A stretch of DNA of 64,000 bases from Sphingomonas sp. (GCF_017745215.1 NZ_JAGHZV010000006.1:1-64000); one strand, 5' to 3'. Counted from the stretch's first letter, positions 50,017 through 61,373 are shown. Notes: generated from the letters alone by a model not told the origin. Translations and numbers: made by a program.

Positions 50017-50430
50017 ATGTATCTGCCTGACCGCGCCGCTCTCGCGGCGGATTTGCCGCTCGACGGCAGCCTCGAGGTCGAGTTCGACGCGGCGACGGGT
50101 GTCATCCGCCTTACCGGCAAGGGCGCGTGGGTGACCGAGACGGTCGAGGCGTGTTTCCGCGAGATGGTTGCGCTGGTGATGCAGCGCCGCGAGCAGCGCC
50201 GGCCGGTGCTGGTGCTCGTCGACCTTTCCGAATGCGCGGTGCAGAGCGATGAAGTCGCGGCGAAGATCGGCCTTGGCGCGGAGAAGGTCCAGCAGCCGGG
50301 GGACCGCGTCGCGATCGTGGTGCGCTCGAGCCTGGTCAAGGCCCAGCTCCGCCGCACCCTGCCCCAGCCGGGCGAGATCTTCATCTCGGCGAGCGCCGCC
50401 GAAACCTGGCTGATGGCCTATTCGCACTGA
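50017..50430 (+). CDS. Small STAS/SpoIIAA-like protein, uncharacterised
   Basis: A 137-residue cytoplasmic protein starting MYLPDRAALAADLPLDGS, with GAAGGGGGG upstream. Its alternating strand-helix pattern (VIRLTGKGAWVTETVEACF, PVLVLVDLSECAVQSDEVA, VAIVVRSSLVKAQLRR, EIFISASAAETWLMAYSH) resembles the STAS/SpoIIAA-like fold, including strand 3 ending in DLSE. There is no conserved phosphorylatable Ser in the classical position that I can identify. The gene stands alone, followed by a palindromic repeat. Fold assignment is tentative; function unknown. Confidence 0.7.
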   Translation: MYLPDRAALAADLPLDGSLEVEFDAATGVIRLTGKGAWVTETVEACFREMVALVMQRREQRRPVLVLVDLSECAVQSDEVAAKIGLGAEKVQQPGDRVAIVVRSSLVKAQLRRTLPQPGEIFISASAAETWLMAYSH

Positions 50431-50500
50431 GGCCGGACGGCTTCCCCGCCTGATACAACGGCATTCCATCCTCCCGAGACGGGTTGGGGCACCCCTTAAC

Positions 50501-50582
50501 CGTCATCCCGGCGAAAGCCGGGACCCAGGGTTGCAGAGGACGTCGCTCGTGGCCCTGGGTCCCGGCTTTCGCCGGGATGACG
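50501..50582. repeat. Palindromic intergenic repeat, full copy 5 (82 bp)
   Basis: Same element as at 10046, almost base-for-base in both arms. It lies 70 bases after the STAS-like gene and 61 bases before the mtnA stop, between convergent transcription units. Confidence 0.9.
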
Positions 50583-50643
50583 TCCGACGGGGGGCCGTCG
50601 ACAATCGAGGACCTGCCCAGGCGCGGGACGGTTTGGGAGCCGG

Positions 50644-51690
50644 CTAGATCGTCTCCAGCACCCCGCGCTCGGTGATGTAGGCCGTCACCAGCCGCGCCGG
50701 CGTCACGTCGAAGGCCGGGTTCGCCGCGGGTGAGTCAGTCACGCGCACCGTCTCGATCGCGCCGTCGCTGCCCAGGCCGGTCAGCCGCGTCAATTCCTCG
50801 GCATTGCGCTCCTCGATCGGGATCTCGGCGCCGGTCGCAGTGTTCGGATCGAAGGTGGTATAGGGCAGCGCGACGTAGAAGGGCACCTGGTTGTCCGCCG
50901 CGGCGAGCGCCTTCAGATAGGTGCCGATCTTGTTGCAGACGTCGCCGTTGGCAGTGACGCGGTCGGTGCCGACCACCACCGCGTCGACCTGGCCCTTCAT
51001 CATCAACAGCCCGCCGGCATTGTCGGCGATCACCGTGTGCGGCACGCCATGGTTGCGCAGCTCGAAGGCGGTCAGCAGCGCGCCCTGGTTGCGCGGGCGC
51101 GTCTCGTCGACCCAGACGTGGACCGGGATGCCGGCGTCGTGCGCGAGGTAGATCGGCGCGGTCGCGGTGCCGTAGTCCACGGTCGCGAGCCAGCCGGCGT
51201 TGCAATGGGTGAGGATGTTGAGCGGTCGGTCGGGGTGTTTCGCGTGCAGCTCGCGGAACAGCTCGAGGCCATGTTCGCCGATCGCGCGGCAAAGCTGGGC
51301 GTCCTCCTCGACGATCGCATCGGCGCGCGCGAAGGCGGCTTCGGCGCGTTGCTCCGGCGGCAGCGGCGCGACCGCCGACCGGACCGCGTCGAGCGCCCAG
51401 CGCAGGTTGATCGCGGTCGGTCGGGTGGCGTGGAGCTGCTCGTAAGCGGCATCCAGCGCCGTGTCGGAGGGATCGACCGCGAGCGCCATCGCCAGGCCAT
51501 AGGCGGCGGTGGCGCCGATCATCGGTGCGCCGCGCGTCCACATCTCGCGGATCGCGACCGCCGCCGCGTCGACGTCGCGCAGCTCGACCCACTTCACCGC
51601 CCAGGGGAGCTGGCGCTGGTCGAGGATCACGCAGCCCTCGCCGTCGTCGGTGCGGCGGATCGAGCGCGTCGGCTTGCCCTCGAGGATCAT
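50644..51690 (-). CDS. mtnA: S-methyl-5-thioribose-1-phosphate isomerase
   Basis: Isomerises MTR-1-phosphate to MTRu-1-phosphate, the first committed ring-opening step of the methionine salvage pathway. The 348-residue protein starts [17 protein letters not shown]; the ATG overlaps the mtnC stop by four bases (ATGA). Family motifs are [31 protein letters not shown] (catalytic Cys) and [17 protein letters not shown] (catalytic Asp). It ends the operon. Sequence could also match related eIF2B-type isomerases, but the mtn context makes MtnA nearly certain. Confidence 0.97.
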   Translation of the reverse strand: MILEGKPTRSIRRTDDGEGCVILDQRQLPWAVKWVELRDVDAAAVAIREMWTRGAPMIGATAAYGLAMALAVDPSDTALDAAYEQLHATRPTAINLRWALDAVRSAVAPLPPEQRAEAAFARADAIVEEDAQLCRAIGEHGLELFRELHAKHPDRPLNILTHCNAGWLATVDYGTATAPIYLAHDAGIPVHVWVDETRPRNQGALLTAFELRNHGVPHTVIADNAGGLLMMKGQVDAVVVGTDRVTANGDVCNKIGTYLKALAAADNQVPFYVALPYTTFDPNTATGAEIPIEERNAEELTRLTGLGSDGAIETVRVTDSPAANPAFDVTPARLVTAYITERGVLETI

Positions 51691-52319
51691 GGCAGCACCT
51701 CCGCTAGGCTGTGGACATCGCCCGACCGACCCTCGCGATCGATCACCAGCGCCTGGAGCCCGGCTTCGCGCGCGGCGCCGGCCTCGGCGTCGATGTCGGT
51801 GATGAAGAGGATCTCGGCTGCCGGCAGCGCGAGCGCCTCGGCGATCCGGCGGTAGCTCTCGGCCTCGCGCTTGGGGCCGATGGTGGTGTCGAAATAGCCG
51901 CCGAGCATCGGCGTGAGGTCGCCCGCGATCGAATGGCCGAAGATGAGCTTCTGCGCTGCGATCGAGCCCGAGGAATAGATGTTGACGCTCAGGCCCCGCT
52001 CGACCCAGCGGCGGATCGCCGCGGGCGTGTCGGGATAGACATGGCCCTTGAGCGTGCCGTCGGCATAGCCCTCCGCCCAGATCAGCCCCTGGAGCGTCTT
52101 GAGCGGCGTCGCCTTGCGATCCTCGTCGATCCATTGGAGCAAGGTCGCGACGGGGTCCTCGCCGCCGACTTCGGCGAGGATCAGTGCGGCTTCCCCGGGA
52201 TGCGCGGCGACGAACGCCGGGAGGTGCGCCCGCGCATAGGGGAAGAGCTCGTCGGCGACGAAGGAGATGCTGCTCGTCGTGCCCTCAATGTCGAGGAGGA
52301 TGGCTTTGGTCATGTTCAT
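51687..52319 (-). CDS. mtnC: Enolase-phosphatase E1 (MtnC)
   Basis: A haloacid dehalogenase-type enzyme that enolises and dephosphorylates the diketone intermediate of methionine salvage to acireductone. It has about 210 residues; ATG at 52319 or 52313 (MNMTKAILL). The motif I is [14 protein letters not shown] (the Asp nucleophile with the MtnC-specific EGTTSS), followed by SVNIYSSGS (motif II), [13 protein letters not shown] and [13 protein letters not shown] palindromic repeat separates it from the mtnD stop upstream. Confidence 0.96.
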   Translation of the reverse strand: MNMTKAILLDIEGTTSSISFVADELFPYARAHLPAFVAAHPGEAALILAEVGGEDPVATLLQWIDEDRKATPLKTLQGLIWAEGYADGTLKGHVYPDTPAAIRRWVERGLSVNIYSSGSIAAQKLIFGHSIAGDLTPMLGGYFDTTIGPKREAESYRRIAEALALPAAEILFITDIDAEAGAAREAGLQALVIDREGRSGDVHSLAEVLP

Positions 52320-52327
52320 TTCTGCTT

Positions 52328-52409
52328 CGTCATCCCGGCGAAAGCCGGGACCCAGGGCCACGAGCGACATCGCCTGCTGCCCTGGGTCCCGGCTTTCGCC
52401 GGGATGACG
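52328..52409. repeat. Palindromic intergenic repeat, full copy 6 (82 bp), inside the mtn operon
   Basis: Same element as at 10046. It fills the gap between the mtnD stop (52417) and mtnC start (52319) on the minus strand, 8-9 bases from each gene. A hairpin of this strength inside an operon could reduce read-through and set lower mtnCA expression relative to mtnBD. Confidence 0.9.
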
Positions 52410-52416
52410 GTTGTGG

Positions 52417-52971
52417 TTATGCCGCCACCGGTTCGTGCCGGGGGAAGCGATCGGCGATGGCATCGCCGGTGAAGTTGGCGATCCAGCCGTCGGCATTGGT
52501 GAACAGGCGGATCGCAGTGAAGCGCGGGCTCGGGCCCATGTCGAACCAGTGACGCATGCCGGCGGGGACCGAGATCAGGTCGCCCTCCTCGCAGAGCACG
52601 GCATAGACCCGGCCCTCGTCCGAGCGCAGCGTGAACAGCCCCTCGCCTTCGACGAAGAAGCGCACCTCGTCCTCCGAATGGCGATGCTCGGAGAGGAATT
52701 TGGTGCGCAGCGCCGCCTTCTCCGGATGGTCGGGGACCATGCGGATCACGTCGACCGAGCGGTAGCCCTTCTCGGCCTTGAGCCGGTCGACCTCAGGCGC
52801 GAAGGCGGCGAGGACCTCGTCCTGCCCCGCCGCGGCGCCGAGCGGGCGCGAGGGCCATTGCTCGAAGCGCACGCCGAGCCCGGCGAGCGAGGCGGCGATC
52901 TCGTTGGGCTCGCGCGTGTCGAGCGCGGGCGTCCCGGCATCGTCGGCGGAAAAGATGCGCAGTCGTGTCAT
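52417..52971 (-). CDS. mtnD: Acireductone dioxygenase
   Basis: An iron- or nickel-dependent cupin that oxidises acireductone to the 2-keto-4-methylthiobutyrate (KMTB) that is then transaminated to methionine. It has 184 residues from [18 protein letters not shown]. The metal ligands appear as [15 protein letters not shown] (two His and Glu) and the His in [12 protein letters not shown]. The start overlaps the mtnB stop (ATGA), so mtnB and mtnD are coupled. Metal identity, which decides whether the on-pathway or off-pathway reaction runs, cannot be seen. Confidence 0.96.
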   Translation of the reverse strand: MTRLRIFSADDAGTPALDTREPNEIAASLAGLGVRFEQWPSRPLGAAAGQDEVLAAFAPEVDRLKAEKGYRSVDVIRMVPDHPEKAALRTKFLSEHRHSEDEVRFFVEGEGLFTLRSDEGRVYAVLCEEGDLISVPAGMRHWFDMGPSPRFTAIRLFTNADGWIANFTGDAIADRFPRHEPVAA

Positions 52972-53597
52972 CGTCCCATCCCGTTCCTGAAGCCGAGCTC
53001 GGCGAGTTCCGCGGCGATCAGCCATTCGGTCCCCTCGAGCACGCGCTCGGCCTCGTCGAGGTCTCGGCCCCAGGCATAGAGCCCGTGGCTGCGGATAAGA
53101 TAGGCGGGCGCGGCGTCGGGCGCCAGCCGCGCCGGCGCGACCGCGGCCTCGATCGCGGCCATGTCCTGGCTGTTGTCGACGATCGGCAGGCGGATCTCGG
53201 TCTCGTGCGTGGCGATGCCGGGAAAGACCTTGAGCATCTCATGCCCGCGGAACACCCATTCGCGGGCGTCGGGCACCGCGCGGCTGAGCCCGACCGCCTG
53301 GGGCGAATGGCCGTGCAGCACGGCGTTGGCCTCCGGAAAGGCATGATAGAGCGCGAGGTGCAGCCCGGTCTCTGCCGAAGGCTTGCCGGGGGTGAGCGGA
53401 TTGCCGTCGAGATCGACCCGCATGATGTCCGCGGCGGTGAGCCGGCCCTTGTGCTTGCCCGAGATAGTGATCGCGACGCTGCCGTCGGCGAGGCGGACGG
53501 AATAGTTGCCCGCGGTCGCCGGCGCCCAGCCCCGCGCATCGATCCGCCGGCCGACCTCGGCGAGCGCGAAGGCGGCATCTTCGAAGTTCATCGTCAT
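52968..53597 (-). CDS. mtnB: Methylthioribulose-1-phosphate dehydratase
   Basis: A class II aldolase/adducin-fold zinc enzyme that dehydrates MTRu-1-phosphate. It has 209 residues from MTMNFEDAAFALAEVGRR. Family motifs are WAPATAGNYSVRL, GKHKGRLT, LHGHSPQAVGLSR (zinc His pair) and RSHGLYAWGRDLDEA (third His). It is the first gene of the operon mtnB-mtnD-(repeat)-mtnC-mtnA. It is 31 bases from the L,D-transpeptidase gene that precedes it on the same strand. Confidence 0.95.
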   Translation of the reverse strand: MTMNFEDAAFALAEVGRRIDARGWAPATAGNYSVRLADGSVAITISGKHKGRLTAADIMRVDLDGNPLTPGKPSAETGLHLALYHAFPEANAVLHGHSPQAVGLSRAVPDAREWVFRGHEMLKVFPGIATHETEIRLPIVDNSQDMAAIEAAVAPARLAPDAAPAYLIRSHGLYAWGRDLDEAERVLEGTEWLIAAELAELGFRNGMGR

Positions 53598-53628
53598 GGG
53601 GCGGCTTTAGCCGATTGGCGGGCGAGCG

Positions 53629-54432
53629 CTAGCGATCCTTCGCCGGCACCGGCTGGACGATCTCCTTCGCCGGGCCCATCACCCAATTGCCCGAGGAGAC
53701 CGGGATCATCGTCGCGTCGAAGCTCCCGCCGGTCACCTTCTCGTACTGCGCGCCGCCCAGCGAGGCGGTATCGACGCTCAGCGGCGGCGCGTCGGGCATG
53801 CCCCAGGGGCCGAGCTGCGGATCGTCGAGGAACTCGTCGATGATCGACACCGGCACGCCGACGTTGGTCATGCCGTAGAGCTTCTTTGCGAACGCCATCG
53901 GCAAGCGGATGCAGCCGTGCGACGCGGGTCGGCCTGGATTATGCCCGGCGTGGAGCGCGATCCCGTCCCAGGTCAGCCGCTGCATCCAGGGCATCGGCGC
54001 GTTCGAATAGAGGTTCGAGCGGTGGAACACCTGCTTCTGGAGCACGGTATAGTCGCCCACCGGCGTGTCGTGCCCGGGCATGCCGGTCGACACCGTGGTG
54101 ACGCCGATCAGCACGCCGTCGCGATAGACATAGGCGAGCTGCGCCGGGATCGACACGACCAGCGAGACGCCCGCCCCTGCCCCGCGCCGTTCGGCCGTGG
54201 GCTCGATCCGCGCGACATCGTCGTACCAGACGAACTCGCCGGGCTTGAGCACCACGATCGCGCGTTCGGCGGATCGCTCGCCCTGGCCGGGGATAAGCGG
54301 CTCGGGCTTGCCGTTATCCGGCGGCACCGTCGGCGCGCCTTCGCGCACCGGCAGTCCGGCCGAGACCTGCGCCGCCGCGGGCACGCTCGCGAATGCGGCG
54401 AGCGCCGCGAGGATGAACCAGGTCCGCCTCAC
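53629..54432 (-). CDS. Exported L,D-transpeptidase (YkuD family)
   Basis: A periplasmic L,D-transpeptidase that crosslinks peptidoglycan or attaches lipoproteins to it. The 267-residue protein has a signal peptide (MRRTWFILAALAAFASVPAAAQ). The YkuD motif is HAGHNPGRPASHGCIRLP near residue 150-168, with catalytic Cys in SHGCIR and the preceding His. A proline-rich linker follows the signal peptide. It is divergent from a second L,D-transpeptidase-type gene at 54661 and lies 31 bases before mtnB, so read-through into the mtn operon is possible. Confidence 0.93.
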   Translation of the reverse strand: MRRTWFILAALAAFASVPAAAQVSAGLPVREGAPTVPPDNGKPEPLIPGQGERSAERAIVVLKPGEFVWYDDVARIEPTAERRGAGAGVSLVVSIPAQLAYVYRDGVLIGVTTVSTGMPGHDTPVGDYTVLQKQVFHRSNLYSNAPMPWMQRLTWDGIALHAGHNPGRPASHGCIRLPMAFAKKLYGMTNVGVPVSIIDEFLDDPQLGPWGMPDAPPLSVDTASLGGAQYEKVTGGSFDATMIPVSSGNWVMGPAKEIVQPVPAKDR

Positions 54433-54660
54433 ATGTCCTCCCGGGTGATTCCTTAACGCAATTAACCGAAATTCTTAACGGCTGCGACTCAGGATAAGAG
54501 GACCGCGTCCCTCCGCGAAACGCCCCAGGGCGGCACGCATGGCGATGAATCGGGCAAGAGCTGCGCCGAACCGCCGACTTTGGGACAGATGTTCAACGCC
54601 TCGTTTGCCAAGCTTCTGATATAGCTATGGGCCTAGGGGCAAGTTCGTGGGCAAGAGAGC

Positions 54661-55377
54661 GTGACGGAACCTTTCGATGCGGCGCACACGCGCCGGGCAA
54701 TGCTGAAGTCGGCACTGGTGATGGCGAGCGGCGCGGTGGTGAGCGCCTGCACGTCCAATCGCATCGTCGCCGCGGTGGAGCCGATCGTCGCGCGGCCGGT
54801 GCCGGTGCAGGCGGCGCCGAAGCTCGCCGAGCCGGTGCTCGCGGCCAAGGGCCCGGTCGCCCCCGCCGGCGTCCGCCCCGAGCTGTTCCGCAAGGCGATC
54901 GCCGCGCTCGACCGCCATTCGATGGCGATCGCCTCGCACGACCGCATCGCCATCGCCGACTTCTCGCTGAAGTCGGCCGACCCGCGCTTCCACATCATCA
55001 ACCTGGGCACCGGCCAGTGCGAGACGCTGCTCGTCGCGCACGGCATGGGATCGGACCCCGATCACACCGGCCTGCTCCAGCGCTTCTCGAACGATCCCGG
55101 CTCGAACGCGACCTGCGAAGGCGCCTTCGTGACCAGCGACTATTACACCGGCCAGCATGGCGCATCGCAGCGGCTGCTGGGCCTCGACACGACCAACAGC
55201 AACGCGCTCGACCGCGCGATCGTGGTCCATTCCGCATGGTATGCGAACCCTGACATGATCCAGAAGTGGGGCAAGCTCGGCCGCAGCCAGGGCTGTTTCG
55301 CGGTGGGCGAAGCGGATCTCGAGACGGTGTTCCTGAAGCTCGGCCAGGGCCGGATGATCTACTCGGCCAAGGTCTGA
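54661..55377 (+). CDS. Murein L,D-transpeptidase catalytic-domain protein, Tat-type signal
   Basis: A second envelope L,D-transpeptidase-like protein, 238 residues from a GTG start (54661). The N-terminus has a twin-arginine motif TRRAMLKSALVMASGAVV and a lipobox-like VSAC, suggesting Tat export and lipid attachment. The catalytic Cys lies in GRSQGCFAVGE near residue 219, preceded by IVVHSAWYANP. This is the YkuD-like family that differs from the canonical SHGCIR form. It is convergent with the large membrane protein gene; the stops are 4 bases apart. Confidence 0.85.
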   Translation: MTEPFDAAHTRRAMLKSALVMASGAVVSACTSNRIVAAVEPIVARPVPVQAAPKLAEPVLAAKGPVAPAGVRPELFRKAIAALDRHSMAIASHDRIAIADFSLKSADPRFHIINLGTGQCETLLVAHGMGSDPDHTGLLQRFSNDPGSNATCEGAFVTSDYYTGQHGASQRLLGLDTTNSNALDRAIVVHSAWYANPDMIQKWGKLGRSQGCFAVGEADLETVFLKLGQGRMIYSAKV

Positions 55378-55381
55378 AGGG

Positions 55382-57067
55382 TCACCGCAACCGGGTCCAC
55401 ACCGGCGTGGCCCTGACGTCCAGCCGGCACAATCCCGCCAGACCGTGCTTGCCCGCATAGGCAGTAATGCGCGCCGGATAGTCGGGCGCTTCGGGATCGG
55501 CGAAGTCCCAGTCGGGCGGGTTGAAGCTCGACATGCCGTTGACCGTCGGCACGCGCCAGCGCTGCGCAAGGTACATCGCATCGACATTGTGCGGATAGAG
55601 CGCGTCGAGCCGGGCGTCGCGGAACATCGGCTCGCCCACGCGCGTCGCCGTCACCACGAAGCTCTTGCAGCCCGGCGGCGGTGTGGGGATGGGCTCGAGC
55701 GCGGCGAGCTGTTCGCGGCGGCTCATACGTGCGGTGGGCGCGAAATTGATCTGCTCGATCACGAGCAGCGCGACGATCCCGAGCGCGAGCGCGCGATGAT
55801 TACCGAGCAGCGCTGCCAGCCGCGTGCGATGGACCGCGGCGACGAGCAGCAACAGCGGCAGCAGCAGGAACAGCTGGTAGCGCAGCACCACGCGCAGCCC
55901 GCGCGCGCCGGGCACCAGCCAATAGACCAGCCCCCAGAGCGACACCGGCCCGAAGCGCAGCGTGAACGCCCAGCTGATCACGATCGCCAACGCGAAGGCG
56001 CGCAGGAAGCTCGCGTCGCCGCGCCTGCGCACCAGCGGCCACGCCGCGGTACAGGCCAGCGCGAACAGGAACAGCGGGAAGCCCGACTGGTGCTCGTTGC
56101 CGAACACCGCCTCGGCGAGCTGGCCGTTGCCGAACAGGAAACGCAGCCCGGCGATCAGCCAGCCCCACAGCAGGTTGCCGGGGCCGACGTTGATCAGGTC
56201 GGTCGGGTGGATGAGATAGGAAAGCTTGTAGCCATAGCCGCCGGTCTCGGCGAGCTTGGGGACATAGACGGCCAGGAAGGGAAGGATCGCGAGCGCGAAC
56301 GCCGCGGCGGTGACCGCGATCGTGCCCCAATGGCCGTTCAGCACTGCGAGCCCGCGCAGGTTCATCCGGCGCGTCACGCCGGCCCAGCAGAGCAGCAGCA
56401 CCAGACTGAAATAGAGCGCGAACCAGACGAAATAGAAGGACGTGACGAGCCACAGCCCGATGATCGCGACTGCCGCGATCGCGCGGCGCCTGGCGCGCCA
56501 CACGTCGCCCGCCATCTCGCTTCGCCAGGCGCCGATCGCCGCGATCGCCAGCCATGGGAGCAGCGCGAGGCTGCGGATCTGGATGTGGCCGGCGCCGACG
56601 TACATGTTGTTCGAGATGCTGAAGAGCAGCGCGAGCAGCGTCGCCGTGGCCACGCCCCAGCGCAGCGTCCGCGAGGCCAGCACGAATGCGCCGGCGAAGC
56701 CGATGGTCTCGAGCGTCGCGCCGGTCAGCGTGTCCGCCCGGAATGGGTCGAAGCCCAGTCGCCAGGCGGAATAGATCAGCCCGTGGAGCAGATAGCCGTC
56801 GTTGTAGCCGAGCGTGTCGGGATGGGGATGGAAATACAGCGGCAGGTTCCATTGGCCCACACCCATGAAGACGTTGCGCCAATGTTCGAGGATGCTGATC
56901 GCGATGATCGAATCGCCGCGGTCGCCGAAGCCGAGGTCGAAGCCGCTCATGATCGGCAAGCGGTTGAAGATCAGCAGCGCAAGCAGCCAGGCGCCCAGGA
57001 CGAGCAACCACTCGAACGGCCGCGCCCCCGGCGAGGACATTGCGAGGCCTTCGTTCGTCGTTTCCAT
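55382..57067 (-). CDS. Large polytopic membrane protein, GT-C-like
   Basis: A 561-residue protein with about 11-12 membrane helices, from ATG at 57067 ([19 protein letters not shown]) with GGGGACTTTG upstream; a TTG one codon earlier is possible. The first periplasmic loop has acidic motifs, GFGDRGDS near residue 46 and [11 protein letters not shown] near residue 85, as in GT-C sugar transferases. The last 100 residues form a soluble C-terminal domain. I cannot name a family with confidence. It may add sugars in envelope synthesis; that is inferred from architecture. Confidence 0.72.
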   Translation of the reverse strand: METTNEGLAMSSPGARPFEWLLVLGAWLLALLIFNRLPIMSGFDLGFGDRGDSIIAISILEHWRNVFMGVGQWNLPLYFHPHPDTLGYNDGYLLHGLIYSAWRLGFDPFRADTLTGATLETIGFAGAFVLASRTLRWGVATATLLALLFSISNNMYVGAGHIQIRSLALLPWLAIAAIGAWRSEMAGDVWRARRRAIAAVAIIGLWLVTSFYFVWFALYFSLVLLLCWAGVTRRMNLRGLAVLNGHWGTIAVTAAAFALAILPFLAVYVPKLAETGGYGYKLSYLIHPTDLINVGPGNLLWGWLIAGLRFLFGNGQLAEAVFGNEHQSGFPLFLFALACTAAWPLVRRRGDASFLRAFALAIVISWAFTLRFGPVSLWGLVYWLVPGARGLRVVLRYQLFLLLPLLLLVAAVHRTRLAALLGNHRALALGIVALLVIEQINFAPTARMSRREQLAALEPIPTPPPGCKSFVVTATRVGEPMFRDARLDALYPHNVDAMYLAQRWRVPTVNGMSSFNPPDWDFADPEAPDYPARITAYAGKHGLAGLCRLDVRATPVWTRLR

Positions 57068-57225
57068 CAAAGTCCCCGGCCCTCGGTGACCCGGCCATAG
57101 GATCGGCGCAGCGACGCTGTCCAGTTTCGTGTCGGCGCGGAATGGTCCGGCGCGGCGCCAATGGGACGGGCCCGGCCAATCGGGTGGGGTTGGCCCCGCT
57201 GTCCGAGGCGGTTAGGACGGCAGCG

Positions 57226-59286
<2,061 letters not shown>

Positions 59287-59288
59287 CG

Positions 59289-59783
59289 ATGATCGAAACG
59301 ATGCTGGCCATGGCGGCGGCGCTGACCCCGCTCGCGGGCGCTTCCGAACCCTTCACCACGCGCTGGAACATGACTCCCGAGCAGGTCATCGCGACGATGC
59401 CCAACGCCGTGGCGACGCCCGCATCGCCCGAGAATGCGATGCGCAGCCTCGATGCGCTGGTCTATGCCGACCTCAAGGACGGCGACGTCGCGCTGCACAT
59501 CGGCTTCCACTTCACGCGCGATGCGAAGCCGGGGCTCCAGCTCGTCAACCAGAAGGTGACCGACCGCAACCAATGCGCCGCCTATCGCGACCTGCTCCGC
59601 GCCCGCTACGGCGCGGGCCAGGAGACGCTGGGCACGGCCCAGATGAAGGACCTCCAGGTCCCCGAGGTCGACATCGAGTGGAAGGGAACGCTGAAGGGCG
59701 AGCACCTTCTATTCGTCGGCTATTATTTCCCCGGCACGACCGAGTTCGGCCTCTGCAAGCTGATCCGCACGCCCAAGGGCTGA
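59289..59783 (+). CDS. Small exported protein following nadE
   Basis: A 164-residue protein with a probable signal peptide (MIETMLAMAAALTPLAGASE). ATG at 59289 has GGAGG about 8 bases upstream; a GTG two codons earlier would sit too close. The mature part contains TRWNMTPEQVIATMPNA, HIGFHFTRDAKPGLQLV and a C-terminal Cys in EFGLCKLIRTPKG. I see no recognisable family. It is probably co-transcribed with nadE, from which it is separated by 2 bases, though a functional link is not evident. Its stop touches the stop of the convergent kinase gene. Confidence 0.75.
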   Translation: MIETMLAMAAALTPLAGASEPFTTRWNMTPEQVIATMPNAVATPASPENAMRSLDALVYADLKDGDVALHIGFHFTRDAKPGLQLVNQKVTDRNQCAAYRDLLRARYGAGQETLGTAQMKDLQVPEVDIEWKGTLKGEHLLFVGYYFPGTTEFGLCKLIRTPKG

Positions 59784-61373
59784 TCAGCCGTCGAGCATCT
59801 CGGCCACGCGCCGAAGCAGCTCGCGCGATTCGAAGGGTTTCCGGAGCACGCCGATCTCGGCGTCTATCGTGTCGAGCGCGGCCGAATCCGCAAAGCCGGT
59901 GACGACGAGGATCGGCAGCCGCGGCGCGAAGCCGCGTATCTGGCGCGCGACGTCGGCGCCGGTGAGCCCGGGCATCGCATAGTCGACGATCATCAGGTCG
60001 GGGACGCGCGCCTGCGCGGCCGCCACGCCCTCGGCGCCGTCGCTCGCCTCGACCACTTCGGCACCCGCGTCGCGCAGCACGTCGGCCATCACCGCGCGGA
60101 CTTCGTCGTCGTCGTCGATCACCGCGATTGTACGCCCGGCGAGGCTCACCATCGGCCCGGCCTCGGCTTCGCCCGCCGCCGCGAGGCTGGGCGCGGCTTC
60201 GCTCACGCGCAGCAGCAGCGTGATGGTCGTGCCCCGGCCCGGCTGGGTGTCGATCTTCAGCGAGCCGCGCGACTGGCGCATCACCCCGAACGCCATGCTA
60301 AGCCCCATGCCGGTACCGCGGCCGACTTCCTTGGTGGTGAAGAAAGGCTCGAGCGCGCGCGCGGCGACTTCGGGGGGCATGCCCGTGCCGGTGTCGGCGA
60401 TCGACAGCGCGATATAGTCGCCCTCGGGCAGCTCGGGCGCAACCTCGCCGACGCGGCGCTGCGCGGTAATGGTCAGCGTGCCGCCGTCAGGCATCGCGTC
60501 GCGCGCGTTGAAGGCGAGGTTGAGCACCGCGAGTTCGAGCTGGAGCGGATCGGCCTCGACGTTCCAGCTCGAGTCGATCGTCTCGATCCTGACCTTGCCG
60601 AGCGGCGCCACCGATCGCTCGATCAGCTCGCGCGAGCCGCGGATCAGCTCGGCGAGGTTGACGCTGGTGATGTCGAGCTTCTGCCGCCGCGAGAAGGCGA
60701 GCAGCTGGCCCGAGAGCGCGCGTCCCCGCGCCACGGCCTTGAGCGCATTGGCGCCCCATGTCGCGATCTTGCCCGGCTGGTCGGGCTTGCCCGTGATCAG
60801 CTCGAGATTGCCGGCGATCGCCTGGAGCAGGTTGTTGAAATCATGCGCGATGCCGCCGGTGAGCTGGCCTACCGCCTCGAGCTTCTGCGACTGGCGCAGC
60901 GCCTCTTCGGCCTGCTCGCGCCGGTCGACCTGCGCGCGCAGCGCCTCCAGCGCCGAATCGCGTTCGCGGATCAGCGCGGCGAGCTCGAAATTGGCAAGCT
61001 GGAGCTTCTCGGCGGAAGGGAGCGCGATCGCCTTGGGCAGGAGCGGCCAGAGCAGCACCGCGGTCGCCACCGAAGCCGCGGCGGTGACTACCTTCACCAG
61101 CGCCTCGAGCCCGTAGACGCCCTGGTACAGCGTCCAGATCGACATGACGTGCGTCAGCCCGCACGCAAGGATGAAGGTCGCGAAGCACCAGAAGACCCAG
61201 CCGAACGCCAGGTCGCGGCGCCGCCTGACGAGGATCACCAGCGCGATGGGGATCGAGAAATAGGAGCCCGCGATGATCAGGTCGGCGAGGATATGGGTCC
61301 AGATCAGCCCAGGGTCCCAGAACAGGCAGTATCCGTGCGGTGCGTAGCTGCCGTTCCAGAAGGCCCTCAGCAT
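59784..61373 (-). CDS. Hybrid histidine kinase with an ethylene-receptor-like membrane sensor domain
   Basis: A membrane hybrid sensor kinase of 529 residues. ATG at 61373 (MLRAFWNGSYAPHG) has GGGGGAG six bases upstream. Residues 20-115 hold about three membrane helices with D31, Y38, P42, C71 and H75. Relative to Arabidopsis ETR1 (D25, Y32, P36, C65, H69) every one of these positions is shifted by exactly six, and I41, F67 and I68 also match; C65/H69 bind the copper cofactor in ETR1. A coiled-coil linker leads to the phospho-accepting His177 (GGIAHDFNN), an ATPase domain (DTGTGM, FTTKEVGRGTGMGLS) and a receiver domain with Asp464 in IVDYAMPG. Ligand is unproven; a copper-bound small molecule is a reasonable inference. 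Confidence 0.93.
   Translation of the reverse strand: MLRAFWNGSYAPHGYCLFWDPGLIWTHILADLIIAGSYFSIPIALVILVRRRRDLAFGWVFWCFATFILACGLTHVMSIWTLYQGVYGLEALVKVVTAAASVATAVLLWPLLPKAIALPSAEKLQLANFELAALIRERDSALEALRAQVDRREQAEEALRQSQKLEAVGQLTGGIAHDFNNLLQAIAGNLELITGKPDQPGKIATWGANALKAVARGRALSGQLLAFSRRQKLDITSVNLAELIRGSRELIERSVAPLGKVRIETIDSSWNVEADPLQLELAVLNLAFNARDAMPDGGTLTITAQRRVGEVAPELPEGDYIALSIADTGTGMPPEVAARALEPFFTTKEVGRGTGMGLSMAFGVMRQSRGSLKIDTQPGRGTTITLLLRVSEAAPSLAAAGEAEAGPMVSLAGRTIAVIDDDDEVRAVMADVLRDAGAEVVEASDGAEGVAAAQARVPDLMIVDYAMPGLTGADVARQIRGFAPRLPILVVTGFADSAALDTIDAEIGVLRKPFESRELLRRVAEMLDG

Noticed and set aside
10046..52409. CRISPR-like repetition of a palindromic sequence
   Set aside because: Copies are separated by thousands of bases of ordinary genes, have no regular spacers, and no cas genes are present. 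They fit REP-type elements.
54433..54660. CtrA site among three TTAAC copies upstream of the L,D-transpeptidases
   Set aside because: The copies at 54453, 54462 and 54475 have spacers of 5 and 9 bases, not the 7 required.
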